Source: Heliocidaris erythrogramma (lineage: Eukaryota > Echinodermata > Echinoidea > Camarodonta > Echinometridae). From it: a stretch of DNA of 64,000 nucleotides. The position numbers and the translations under genes were made by a program. Within the stretch, counting starts at the first letter, position 1. Every line of letters begins with the position of its first letter. The notes under the pieces are model-generated. The model saw only the letters and a program-made list of their open reading frames with translations. It searched no databases and was not told the DNA's origin. The stretch covers positions 26,662,806 to 26,726,805 of the forward strand of contig CM046870.1 of the NCBI GenBank assembly GCA_025617745.1. The letters run 5' to 3'. Of this stretch, positions 22,122 to 35,300 are shown piece by piece.

Positions 22122-24981
22122 CCATTAATATGGTGTCTTTGAACAAGCCAGATAGTACCAAAGTATGTATCTCTATGGATAGTACTTGGAAAACTGTTGA
22201 AAGTTTGTTTGAAAATGGTCAACTCATGATTGTTGGCTTGCATGATTACATCAGTGAAAAAGGAAAGAGAAATCGATGTTGGCGGCGTACAGCCGGGGCT
22301 CTTTTAGGGGCTCAGGGATTTCATCACGTTTTGTTAGGGTGGGGCATCGACATTTTTTTAATGTGTGTTAAAATAAACGCTTTTTATTTATACTCTGTGA
22401 GATTGCGTATAGCGGACGAGCAAAAAAAAAAAAAGGAAAACAAATGTTTTTAGAAGTACTGCTGCTTACATTCGAATGCATTACCAAACTTATGCATTAA
22501 ATTATCATGTTTCATTTTGTTGTACTTTTCAAACAATTTTGGAGTGGGGAGCCGACGCTGGGGCATTGTGATAATTATTTTTGGGGCAAGTTTCCTTGCT
22601 GCTCGATCATTCATCACCCTTATCGCATACGATTTTATCAACCGAAATAAAGTTGTTTTTTGTTTTATTCACAGCCAGTATACAGCATGTCGCTCTTTAT
22701 GAAATGACCAAGTTTACTGAAAAATAACAGAGTGGTATTGGTTCAAACTAATCGCTGATAAAAACTGGACATGCAACTAGTACCTACATAGAAAAGTTTT
22801 GTTCCTACTTATTATTATATTTTTTATATATATAATACTTGGTTTAAAAACGGTAGACAGTTGTCTTACCTCCAAGCTGTATGATAAGTCAGGAATTTGA
22901 ACACTTTTGTCGAAAAGCGTTATTCATATATTTCCTTCAAAAAGAAATTCTATATAAAATATATCCATTTTAGGAGGGTTTTGTTGTTTTGTTTTGTTTT
23001 TTACCTTTACAGGGTTGGAAAAAGCCGGTTTAGCTCCAGGCTATAGAGAACTTTCGGACTATGGGTATCCCCCAAGTATGAAATAAAAGTCCAAGCCAAA
23101 AGTTCAACTTAATTTTTGTGTGGAAAAGAAAAGGAAATTGTTCAGAGATGAAATTTAGCAGACGCATTAGGCGAGAAGGCTGGCCTAAGCCCCTCAGAAT
23201 TTCGAACTTTACCAATACTCGAGCAACCTCCATGGCGCCCCCTAGGCGATTTATTGTTGATTTTGTATCTTATGAAATATGCAATATATTTTCATGAAAA
23301 AAAAATGTCACATTTTCACTATGATAGAATGTCAAAATTTTGGCTTACTCGCTTCACTCGCCTGCAATATTTAGAAGAAAAAAGTGATTTCCATGCCAGT
23401 GATGTCAGCCCCCTTCTTCCCACCTCCCTGCCCATACACGAAAAGGTTCATAATTATACACAGTCCACCTTCATGCTTTCGTTTCCTTTCAACTCCGTGT
23501 ATTTGAAGACACCGTATAATAATATGCTCGAAAGATTGGTCACGAGGTAGCAGCTGCTTGGGAATGGTCTGCAAATCTTGTATTCTAGTTCACAAAGTGG
23601 TATCTGTTCATTCATTGATAAACAAAAAGGGAACCCCTCCAGATTAGGAGGTGGAATTTCCCTCATGATGTAGGCTAGAACACTGTCAGTAGTTCTTTTT
23701 TTCTCAAACAGGAGGGGGGGGGGGGGGGGGAGGGGTTGAGCTGCCGACTCAATCCTATATAATACAGTCAAGCCAGCTCTAGCGACTGTATATAAAGACC
23801 ACCAGTTTATAAAGGCCAGAGTTTTTGTTTCTCTTGAACAGTGTTTCTCATCGAAAAGTGTATTAAAGAAACCTGAACGTAAAGACCACTTGCTCTTAAA
23901 GCCACTATTTTGCTTGTATACTGGTTTCACTGTATTACCACCGATATCCGCGTAGGGGGGGGGGGGGGGCACTCAGATTTCTTTCAGACGGAGGTGTGCC
24001 GCATCCGCCCTCGAAACGGGTGTCTAAGGAACGGACTTAAAGGGCAAAATACTACGGAACTCACCAGCCGAGTGAAAAATAGGGTCTTGGGAACTGCATA
24101 TTATCTAACAGCAGGAACAAGGGCTTGGGAACTGACAACCTTAAGTTTAGATCCGTGTGCGTATATTTCAAAGCACTCAGGATCCAGAGCGAGCGACATT
24201 TTAAGGCTAGGGAATGGATCAGAGTGTGTATTACGGGGCATTGCGTTTCCGAGTCTTCGGGACGACAGTTAAAAGAAATCGAGTATCTTGAGAACGGCGA
24301 TCTGCCGTTGAAAAAGGGGGTCGTCATAAAGCGACATATACTCGTCTGTCAAATATATTGAGTGCCCCCAGGGGGTACCCCCGTCCCTCCGTTCTGGTTT
24401 TGTTTAGTGAGATAGACATTTTGAATGACACAAATTTAATCGTGTGTGGATATATATATATATATATATACACACGATCAAAATTTGAGTGACAAACCAA
24501 TTTAATGGTCTCACAATCTGTGGATTTCCCTTACTCTTGCTCCTCATCTTCCTCTTCCTGCCGATCATCATCGTCGTCATCGTCATCAGGCACCTGGGAA
24601 CGATTTTGTTACTGGGGGTGCTGTGGCTGTGAGCATCCCCAGCATCCTCAGCCTTCTAGGGGGTGCTGCAGCACCCCCAGCTCCCAGGGGCCTGATCGTC
24701 ATGATCATGATCATGATCATCGTCATCATCATCATCATCATCCGCTTCCTCCTCTTCCCTTCTTCCCCTCTTCTCTCCTCCTACTCACTATCACCGTATC
24801 CTTCATTTTCTCGTCTCCTTCTCTTATGTTCGTTTTTATCATTTCAGTCGAGGTATTCTCTACATGTACATGTGTCTACATTGTCTAGTTGGGTTTTTAC
24901 AGACGTGTATGAATCAAATATGATACATGTACGACTAGGACCGACCTATACCGTCACCATTCGAAAGACGTGACTTATACC
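22122..24981. other. bmi1-commd3 intergenic, repeats only
   Basis: No recognisable exon. Contains a long poly-G run (about 23710-23731), another at 23957-23969, the third 'aaagaccacc' repeat at 23765-23936, a (TA)n hairpin at 24430-24480, a perfect ggggtgctgcagcacccc palindrome near 24660 and (ATC)n at 24560-24600 and 24700-24742. Confidence 0.5.
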
Positions 24982-25456
24982 CCTTTCCCACTGCCGTCCA
25001 AATTTGGTCTGCACCAGGTCCGGACCAAATTATGTCCGTCGCAAGTGCTTTCACACCGCCGTGAAGATTTAGGCCGGACCTGGGCCAGACCAAACATCAT
25101 CCGTCGCAGTTGCCACGGAAACCACTTACCCCCCTCATGAAGCCGGAAGCAGAAGTAGAGATCACGTACGTGAAGGCGCGCGGGTCATGCATTTGGTCCG
25201 GACCAAATTCTTTGTGCTTTTCACACCAAATTTGGTCCGGACCAAATGCATGACCCGCGCGAAGCTAGCTAGCTAGCCAGTTCCAAATGTCGCGCGCTTC
25301 ATGAGGGGGGTAAGTGGTTTCCGTGGCAACTGCGACGGATATGTTTGGTCCGGCCCAGGTCCGGCCTAAATCTTCACGGCGGTGTGAAAGCACTTGCGAC
25401 GGACATAATTTGGTCCGGACCTGGTGCGGACCAAATTTGGACGGCAGTGGGAAAGG
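24982..25456. mobile_element. 475-bp palindromic element built from GGTCCGGACC units
   Basis: Ends cctttcccactgccgtccaa and ttggacggcagtgggaaagg are exact inverted copies. The arms match nearly throughout. GGTCCGGACC or a one-base variant occurs at several places in each arm and flanks the centre. Non-coding. In the intergenic region downstream of bmi1. Confidence 0.75.
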
Positions 25457-25677
25457 TCGAACTCGATCCCATCAGAGTCAGTTTGTAGGCGCAGATAGAG
25501 AGCTGACCGCGGACGTTACCACTAAACCAACTCCTGTTCTGACTGTGGCCTGTCTACAGCATGTCTTTAAAATGCCAACAATTGATAAAAAAGCACAGTT
25601 GTGAGTACACAAAAGTCAAGTGTGAATATGTTTGTCTTCCGTGTAGTAAAATTATGCTAGATTGGATCTGCCCCCCT

Positions 25678-25944
25678 CACTATGAACACGATGACAAAGA
25701 AAGTGGACAAAATATACAGCTCCTCATTGTACCCTCCACAATTGTTTTGGTAGACAAAAGAACATCCCTTCATTGCTATTATGTAAAATTTAGAACAGGT
25801 GAATATGCATGTGACACCTGTTTTACATATTTTTACATAATAGCAATGATTAAGGGATGGTCTTTTGTCTACCAGAGCAAGTGTGGAAGGTACAATGAGG
25901 AGCTGTATATTTTGTCCGCTTCTTTGTTCGCCATGTTCATAGTG
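25678..25944. mobile_element. long-hairpin MITE (cactatgaac ends), copy 2
   Basis: Same structure as 10516-10780: cactatgaac at the left, gttcatagtg at the right, arms of about 115 bp with tacagctcctcattgtacc. Loop contains acaggtgaatatgcatgtgac, the inverse of the loop in copy 1. Confidence 0.75.
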
Positions 25945-26285
25945 CCTTGTACCCTCCCCATCCCGCAACTAACACCACACATTCATACGTGCACACCACA
26001 CAATTATATTGAGATAAATAGTTCCTGCAAGTAAATCCTAAACACCATACACGTTTTAATCTTAACTCACTCTACGCTTTAAAGTACTATTTATGACACC
26101 ATGAACTCTTGAACCATTTTTGAACAGGTTTTATTCTCGAAGGATAATTTAGGTCCACTATGCTTTATGTGAATTAACTATTTACTTGCTTTGGCCGACC
26201 AATGGAACAAACCGGGGACTGCCACAGTCGACTTCTGGCACACATACAGTGTACCTGTATAATATACTCCAAACAATGTGGCAGT

Positions 26286-26430
26286 CCTGGGGTGCGTTTC
26301 ATCAAATGTTTTGTCAGTGATATTTTTACCGACAAATTTGCTCTCAGCCAGTCAGATGCAAGGGTTTCAGTCGCTTATAACAGTTTTCGGTAAAAATCAC
26401 TGACAAAACACTTGATGAAACGCTCCCCAG
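26286..26430. mobile_element. CCAAT-core MITE, GCGTTTCATC terminus type
   Basis: Ends ctggggtgcgtttcatcaaa and cttgatgaaacgctccccag; core agccagtcagatgcaaggg, where the CCAAT word is mutated to CCAGT. Non-coding. Confidence 0.7.
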
Positions 26431-28086
26431 GGTTTCGACCCATTTCAAATAAAGAGTTAACAGTAAGATAACAGCTATTTTAATAGATCAACATTTCCGA
26501 TAAAAAAATTATATTTTTATTCCATCGAAACTGGAAAGGGAATAAATACTTTTTGTGAGACAGGTTAGTTTTACCTTACTGATGAAAGGTTTGTATGGAA
26601 TAACAATGAAATTTGATTGCTTCCACTTTGTAGAATCCTGTGAAAGAATGACCATGAACTGAACATTGAAGGACCACGCTAAATCATTATATAGTACTTA
26701 AAGTAGAGATAAGTAAAAGTAGCTTGCCATTTGAAAGAATGTCAAAATGTTCTCACAAACAGGAAGGGATGCTCTTTTAATATTTGGTATTAAAAACATA
26801 CATTGTCACGGTTAAGACTTTAAAAAAAAGTGTTTGCGTTGGGGGCATGTGCCCCCTGGCCCCGGCATTTTGCCGCCTTTGGGTATATAATTACTCAGCC
26901 TACATAATATCTTTCAAGAAGAAACCTGCAATAACAATAATTCAGATGACGAATACTGTTATAATATTGGCATAGCCAGTAAATTTTTCAGGGGGGGGGG
27001 GGGGGGGAGTAGCGCAAGCAAACTCCAATAATTAAATAATCAGTTTTCATTATACCAGTATACAGCGTTTCTTAGTTTCTCTAGGTTGATATTTTGGAGA
27101 GTACTCGTATTTCCCAAGGTCCATACCACGGGGGTTCATTATGTAACTCCAAAAATTAGGTAAGGTTCATAATTCAACACCTGATGCGCATACGGCTCAT
27201 GAATCTTCTAATTAACGAAACTTCGGAATTACAAACCTTTGGAAAAACGACATGTAACCGATGTTAAGAAGGGAATGGCTCACTAAAACCATCTCATATG
27301 TTGTGTCTGAAGATAAAATATAATACAGCCAGAGTGATCTTAACAGAAATAGTCGATGCTTCATCTGACAAAGTCTGATAAAACTTACACAACTCGTAAC
27401 TTTCATTTTATTCCACTTCTCCACAATTACTTTAATCAAATTCAGTACAAGTCAGCAGGATATACAAAATAATTCAAACGAAGATTATCCTATCGCTGTC
27501 GTTCTGCCAATATACGTAGTAGAATTATGGAAAGGGGCAACGGTGGAGAACATATCGTCTGTTTGGAGCCAGAAGGGCATTTACTTGTACAATTTAACAC
27601 AGCATTAACGCCCTTCTGGCCCTGAACAGACGACATTTGGTATTTAAAAGTCAAGTAAGGACAAGAAATTGGTATAGTTATTAGAGAATCTTGGCTAAAA
27701 ATAAAACAACTCTAAATTTATTCATAAAAGATCACTCTTTGTGGAAAGGCTTTGAAAGCAGGATAAACAAGTACGAAGAACTAATATTCAGTCATAAACA
27801 TTCAGTATTACCACACCCTAAAATGCTAAAAACCTTGCTTAAACACCATCCAACATCTAGTCCAGGGCAACTGTTCCTAAAATTTATAGGATTTTTTTAC
27901 TCTATAACTTTTAGGCTATTCCTTCGCTATTTTCTGGCTTTATAAGCCCTTCCTCGGCAATAATCATATGTCTTGTGTACAATTTGCACAATTTGCAACA
28001 TAGACAGTGGAGGGGGATAACGGATATCCAATTTGGTAGAAGGGTACTTAATGAAATATCTGTATACTTCAAGTTAACGTCGTAAT
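26431..28086. other. intergenic 3' of bmi1; one short inverted repeat
   Basis: AT-rich, with a poly-G run at 26991-27007 and an inverted repeat at about 27550-27640 (gtctgtttggagccagaagg / cccttctggccctgaacagac). No coding exon recognised. Confidence 0.45.
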
Positions 28087-28092
28087 TTTATT
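28087..28092 (-). terminator. bmi1: candidate poly(A) signal of bmi1
   Basis: First AATAAA on the minus strand that I found after the bmi1 stop, about 830 nt downstream. Would give a 3' UTR of about 0.85 kb. Position only. Confidence 0.35.
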
Positions 28093-28922
28093 TAAAATAT
28101 GATTCCATGTAGACAATAAACTGACTTTAAATGACATCCAGAGATGAAACCACTGTCCAACAGTGGAAAACAAAGAACATACAACGTTTACTCCTTAAGA
28201 AGGTTCTTGATATAACAGACAATACTACAAAACACATTTTTTTCAAGACATTCACGCAGTTCCTCAGCGCAATACTCGATTGGCGATCCTGTCTTTACTG
28301 CACTTTTTATGAGGTCACAAAGTGGACCCGACAGAACATTATTTTGTACAGATACCACGGGTCAATCCTCTAAATTTCCTCGTCAGGTAACAAGCGTTTA
28401 CTCTCTTCTGGTCGTACTGAAACTTTCGAACCAACAGGTCAGTCTTGATAATCGTCCCACAATACTCAGGTCAAAGGTCACTCTCAATCGTCCCACACAC
28501 ATCTCAGTTCGAAGGTGAATTTCGCGACTTGGCTCAGAGCACACTGTTTGCTAGCTTCCAACGGATGACATGAATACTCCGTACCATGATAGCAACAAGT
28601 CCATGCCTATTCAGAACATATAGATAAACATCAAACAAAAAGTCGTAACGGCCGCTTCTAAAGGTTGAGTCGCACTGGCATGACATCCTTACGGCTACCG
28701 CAGAAGATGGCTAAAACGCAACGGCAACGCCGAAGACTCGAAAATTCCGGTCGCGAGATGAATTTTGTCTCTGTTTGGCACCCTTTTTGGACATTCAAAA
28801 TTTTTTATCAGTGCCTCGGCGATATGGCCAGACCGCCGAGCGATAATGAGGTCTCCATGCGAGTGCCGAACGAACTTCACGCGTTGCGTTTTCATAACGT
28901 TGGTCGCCGTTAGAACCCTTCG

Positions 28923-29231
28923 CTATGATCTGTTCATGGTGACCACAGCTCCGGGTATTGTAGGGACACTCAACGAACTATTCGATTTCGCTGCACCCGG
29001 CGGCACAACAGGCGTTGTTAATGGCGATGTGTTCTCCTGTGAACCCTGGTTCAGCGAAACTTCTTTCTGTTGCGCTACAGCTGCTGATGGAATTTTCTGC
29101 TCATGTGTAGAAGAGTCCGTTTTCTTTGGCATTTTTTCGGGCACAACCGAGACGTTTTTGTCCGTCAGAGTTCTTTTCAGTGCTTTGACAAGTGGCTGGT
29201 AGACACGGTAAACGAGAGGCATAGGTCCGAC
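28923..29231 (-). CDS. bmi1: bmi1 exon 8 (RAWUL end, Pro/Ser tail, stop)
   Basis: Acceptor ctccaaacag; [20 protein letters not shown] completes RAWUL, followed by about 80 residues rich in Pro, Ser, Thr and Gln, then a stop. Corresponds to the PEST-like C-terminal tail of vertebrate BMI1; tail sequence is not conserved. Confidence 0.88.
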   Translation of the reverse strand, partial: VGPMPLVYRVYQPLVKALKRTLTDKNVSVVPEKMPKKTDSSTHEQKIPSAAVAQQKEVSLNQGSQENTSPLTTPVVPPGAAKSNSSLSVPTIPGAVVTMNRS

Positions 29232-29334
29232 CTGTTTGGAGGGAATTCATGAGAGAAAAGACGATTTTATTGGCGGCAGAGGCGTAGCCAAGATGGAGGG
29301 GCACGTCTCCCTTCTAATCGAATGGCGAAAAGAC

Positions 29335-29365
<31 letters not shown>

Positions 29366-32300
29366 TAAAAAGAAAGGGAGAGGGGAAGCAGGGAAAAAGA
29401 AGACGACACGAGCGCTCCCTCACTCTCCCCTCACCTATGGTCTCTCGCATTTCATTCACGATAAGACCGGTGCCCCCCCCCCCCCCAACCCCCATCCGCC
29501 CCCATAACTTCACCCATGACACCAGGGCCCCCTACATGGACTGACCCACACTATGCAACGGTTTATAGGTCCTGCATTTCACAAGGTCTGATTACATTGT
29601 TGATGTGTAATATGAGTTCCAGTCCTAACTATTAAACCCCAACCGCATTTTCAGGATGTGGCATAATTTCACAGCTTTAGTTACCGAATAGCAATACATG
29701 TACTTTAAGTTGAGGTAATTTAGGAATCTTAACCCCTTCGATGTGACAATACGACATCATGAATAAACAATTTGGGTCTTATTCTGATGTATATACCTTC
29801 CAAAAGCTTACATTTACTGTTCATTTCAGACGATTTGCTGACATTTTATGTTTTTTACAATTATCTTAGCACTATGAGCGCCCAGTAGAGGCGGATATCG
29901 GTGCTATACAAGAAGCCTTCATCATCATCATTATGAAGCTATGTTAACAAAGTACCGGTGATTACTTTCCATCCTGCATTTCTTTTCGTGATACTCTGCA
30001 AAATATGTTTTGTTTTCAGCCGAACATATTACGGATTATAAATACAAATGGAAAACAGTACCAATAACGAATAACGCCTCACTTTTTAGTGGGGTTTTCT
30101 TCAAACTCGGTTGGGTGCATGTGGTAATGTGAAATCTTATTTAATGACCTCATCCCCGTCTTGTATTTTTTCTTTCAGAAAAATCACTTTCTCAAATGCG
30201 GTGATAAATAAACTTAGGAATTATGCCAACATACACGGATACACCATAGTTTCGAAATTCAAGGACGCGACTCTATGCCAGGAAAAACATAGCTGTTCTA
30301 CTCGTACAGGGTTGATGAATGTGAAGGGACTTTTTAAATGTTTTTAAGAAGGTTTTTCGAACACTTAGGTCAAAAAAATATTCTTGCAACTTGTAAGGTA
30401 AATGACCAAGAAGGAATCATGAAATAATCGTCCCTCGAGAGCCAGAAAAGGGCGTCAACTCATAATCATTTTTACAAAGAGTTAACGCCTTTCCGGCTCT
30501 CAGCGGATAACACAAAGGCACATTTTTACCATCAATAAAATTTATAGCAGTAGCAAATAATCTGAGGATAATATCTATAAAGGAAAGTCCGAGGTATGTC
30601 CCATCCTTTACGAAGTATTATGGAATTGCGAACATAGATTGACATAAAATTATCATTTTACTTGATATTTTGTGCGATCTAACCTCGGGGGGGGGGGGGG
30701 GGGGGGGGCTGTCAGCTTGATACAGTCATCAGGGTCCCGTTTCATAAAACTTGTCATCATTGACAAGTTGCAATAACTTATATAAGCTACTGAAATCCTT
30801 GCATCTGATTGGCTGAGAGCAAATTTGACCGTAAAAAATCACTGACAAGACACTTGATGAAACGCCCCCAGGGTCCTGTTTCATAAAACTTGTTATCATT
30901 AACAACTGCCACATCTCTATGACAAATTTGCTCTCAGCCAATCAGATGCAAGGATTTCAGCAGCTTATAACAACTATCGTACCTTGTTATTGATAATAAG
31001 TTTTAGGAAACGGGGCCAGATATACTAAAAATCGTTGATGTGGTCGTATGGGGAAAAATACCATGGACTTCCCATAGGTTATTCACATTGCCTAATTCAA
31101 TGCTATCTTAAGGCAAGTACTAAAAATGGTGTATACTCTTGGTAATCAATTTCAAATATGTTTAAAATACTGCTACTGTAAGCGTACATTGAAACTTGCG
31201 ACTTTAGCAACACTTACCCGACCCCATGTGTAAATGTAAGCTACGTCCATCAGTGTGTAGTCGTCTGGTAGGAGCTCATCCTCACTGCCTCTGTACATCA
31301 CTTCAATCTGGAAATCATGGTGGATTAAACAGAGCAACAAATCAATAAATTAATCGTAGGTGAATGGGTATATTTATCCGGGGGGGGGGGGCGCTGACGT
31401 CTCTGACCGAATATCACCTTTCTATTTTCTAAATTCTGCGAGAAAACGAAGCAGATGAGTGATTAAAAATAAGATTGACACACCTTTTCACAGAGAAATT
31501 CCCTTTTGGTGCACTATGTATCAATAAGCCTTCTAGCGGGATTCTGTGGTTAGATTATACTCGATAAGATATAAAAATTACAAGGAGACTACCTCGAAAC
31601 CGCATAAGAGGTAACGGTTACCTGCCAGAATATTGGTACAGGTAGTTCCAAAATTACCAAGAGGTCCCACCCCTCCCACCAAGCTCCCACCTTGTACTCC
31701 TATGCAATTCACCAGCCAATATAAACAATCCGTTAATCACAGGATCATAGGATCCTCGATTTGACTAGTTAGAACTCGAGTTGGAACTCATGCCTCATAA
31801 CCTTCAATGTCCTGGATACTATTAGGATTTGACTGACATCAAAACAGCTATACACACAGGGGCCGTTTCATAAAACTTGTTATCAATAATAACTGCCCCA
31901 GATCTATGAGAAACTTGTTCTTAGCCAATCAAATGCAACGATTTCCGTAGCTTATAACAACTATCGTAACTTGTCATTGATAACACGTTTTTTGAAACGG
32001 GACCCAGGTGTGTAGCGTGGATCCAGCTATCGAGGGTGCACTGGCTTCATGGGGAAATGGGAGACAGGTGAAATGCTACTGAACAAGACCTCCGTTCTGG
32101 GAAGGGATCCTGCCATCTCCTTTTCAAGTCCTTTTCCCCCCCCCCCCCCCTTCTTTCTATTTCATTCTGTTTCCCCATTTTCCCCGTTATCGCAATTCGA
32201 TGGAAAGGTGTTGGGGGGGGGGGGGCATTCCCCACTTAGCTACGTCACTAGCTACATAATTGTGCTAATTATATCAAATGTTATAAAGTGGCATTGACTT

Positions 32301-35300
32301 GCAATCGTACATTTCTTCGCTTATAAAATGCACGAGAAGAACTAGACATAGTAACGGAGCTCTCCGACCTTATTGCGTTTCAAGAAAAATGATGTGAACG
32401 TACTGGATACCGAATTTCCGTTTGTGTAACTTGATATGTTAAGCTTAGAACGAATAGAGCGGGATGCCATTTTAAGAAGATTTATGGATGCATTGTGACG
32501 GCATTCAGTATGCCCGTAAATTGTCTCTTAGCGGCGAGACTACGACCACACATGAATTAGAATAGTTGAAATAAGGCTCTAAATATCTGCAACCATTCGC
32601 TAGAAAGCCAGCGAAGAGTTATACATTGTAATATCATAGGGTGATTATCATTTCAGAAGACAACAAATAAAGAACAGGGAAGCAAAATAGAATCATAATG
32701 CAGATGTGAAGAAAAAACAACAAATAAACAAACAACAAAAATGCAGAAGAAGTGTAGTAGAGGGACAAACCTGGTAGGCTAGTGATAATCCAAACTTGTG
32801 ACGGATGAATTTCTTGATGTGACCAATAGAAACAGCTGCCGGACATCTCAAGTAGCGCTTGTCAACGATCTGAGATCGGAAAAAAAAAATCACAATTAAA
32901 AAAAAACCAAGACTAAGAGTTTTTATTTTTAAATCTCATTCACATGCGATCGCAAACACTTTCAAGAAATTTGCCGTAATTCTGACAATAATCGGGCATG
33001 CATGTTGTGTATTAAATATTCAATCAAGGTCAGATTGGGTATGGCCGCGGGGACACGTGCCCCCTGTGTCCCACCCCCCCCCCCTCCCCTGATCTGGCAT
33101 CACCCAAAGTCGGAGCAGAACGGGTCTATTGTCCGACTTGAAGAATTACAATGCTCTGAAATTTCGATTTGCTAAAAACCACGAACATCGCTAAATCATG
33201 AATAATTTAAACTTTCAAAGTGCCCGCTCAGCTCTACATGAAAATTGTACATTGCAGTTCCACATAAACGGATTTCAAACAGTGTCACAAGCAGGGGCGT
33301 CGCTAGATCACTTTAATAGGGGAGGGGTAGGGTGATCGTACCAAATCTGCCAACAAGTTAACAGAAAATACTTTGCCAACAAAAAAAAAAAGATTCGCGG
33401 CGAACAGCCAATAAAATGTCCAAAATCGCTGACAGAAATCTTATTTGTTTCGTTTTCATTTTTTTTTAAATTTTATTTTAGGGGGATGGGGGTGTCACAC
33501 ATTTAAATTTTTCGAGATATTATGGTTTGGCTTACCTCTTCTGTGAGACCGTTGGCGTCACCGTTCGCTCTCGTCTTGCCGTTTATCGGACCACCGCCGT
33601 TACTCTTCAACGTCGTCGCGCCGTTCGGCTTCCCTTGTAACCGCTCCTGCCCAGACATGTCAGCTGCATCTGTTTGACCTCCCCGCTTCTCATCCCCTGT
33701 TTTAGCGCCGCCACCTGCTTTTGCACCACTGACCGCAGCCTTCAGTGCGGCGGTCACCGCTGCACTAACCACGGCTCTTGTATCTCCAATCGGCGGTGCT
33801 GCTGCTGCAGTTCCTCCGCTCCTAGCGCCGACGCTCCCACCGGCGGAGCTTCCACCAGCGACGTCCGCGTTACTCCCGCCGCTCTCACTGCTTGTATCAC
33901 TGCAGCTGCTGCTGCTACCGCTGCTACTGCTGGTTGACGCGTTGTCACCGTTACCGACAGGACGCGGTAGAGCAGCGGCTGGTTTGGGTTTGGGTATATG
34001 AATGTTCTGCTGGTAGTACTCGAGAGAGAGGCTGAGGTGTTCGTCGTCTGTGTAAATAATGAGCTCCTGTTCGTCCATCTCTCCGCGCTCCTCTCGGGAT
34101 ACGTTTGGTGCGAGACTAGTACCTACGATCAAATACACAAAGTCGTTAACGATCACAAATGGTTCACTAAAGACACACGAAGATCTTCCGTCTTCACCTA
34201 ATATTTGTATACGTAGTAACGATGACTGTAATTTCTGCAAAGCACAAATCATTTCATTTTCTGTTTTGTTTTGCTATGATTTTTTTTTAAATGTAAACCA
34301 CATATCAAATTAAGATGGTTTACACATTTCAATTAAGACCTCAATCGATTACTCTGTAATTTCAATTGCAGCTGAAATGCTCGTTGTCCTTTAAATATAT
34401 AATATGTTCCGTTAGAACTTAAAATGATAGTATCAGACATCGAACTTACTTGCTTCAGGATGTGACTTGTAAAACTCTCTTCTCCTTTTCATTTCTCCTG
34501 TCGAGAGAAAAGAACAAGATACATAATAAATTGTGATTACATACTAATTTTGTTTCACTGCCTTGTTCTCGGATGTAATGGTCCACAATAATAACCTAGT
34601 TATTCTCTGACTTGAATGATTTTAAGGATATCAGAGAGTTACTATTTACAGTGTGTCACAGTACGCTCACGCCGGACTCTGGACTTGGTGGACTTTCTAA
34701 GACCCGGTGCGCCATTTAAGGACAGCACAGGGCCCCGTTTCATAAAACTTTTTTTTTATCAATAACAAGTTACAAAACTTATAAGCTAGTGAAATGCTTG
34801 AATCTGATTGGCTGAGAGAGAATTTGTCACAGAAATGAGGCAGCTGTTATTGATTACAAGTATTATGAAACAGGGCCTTGGTCTAGGCACAATCTCTAGC
34901 CACAGTCGCAACCACTGTCTTGAAGCAAGCTGCGATGGCCAAGTTCAAGGTTTCGGATTTTCGATGGGCAAAAATGGCGTAACAAGATATTTAAAAAATC
35001 AAATGAATCCGCCATTCATTCAAGCACGATGCATACAGAACATTTGCGTTACAACTCCAAGGGAAGCCGTCATCAGCTGTATGGGCCCAATGTTCGCTGT
35101 TTACTGCGGCGTAAATTCTATTGAAGTGAACAATCAGTGGCGGTAGTGGATTAGCGCTTCATGGTGCTTCGGGCTTCTGCCGGGTATATATCTCGCATGC
35201 AACACAAATCTTGTAAAAGGCAAATAATCGTGTAAAAAGTGTAAATTTATATTTTCCACACTACTTTTCCCTATACGTCTTGCTGCCATAAGGACACTAT

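Noticed and set aside
22122-22453. Plus-strand frame after the gap (contains KPDSTKVCISMDSTWKTVES)
   Set aside because: Most of the predicted length is N. The visible part matches nothing I know and has no convincing splice sites; it might be a real exon fragment but cannot be supported.
33674-34201. Plus-strand and alternative minus-strand frames over the bmi1 linker exon
   Set aside because: Shadows of bmi1 exon 5; the frame carrying [15 protein letters not shown] and joining both neighbours is the coding one.
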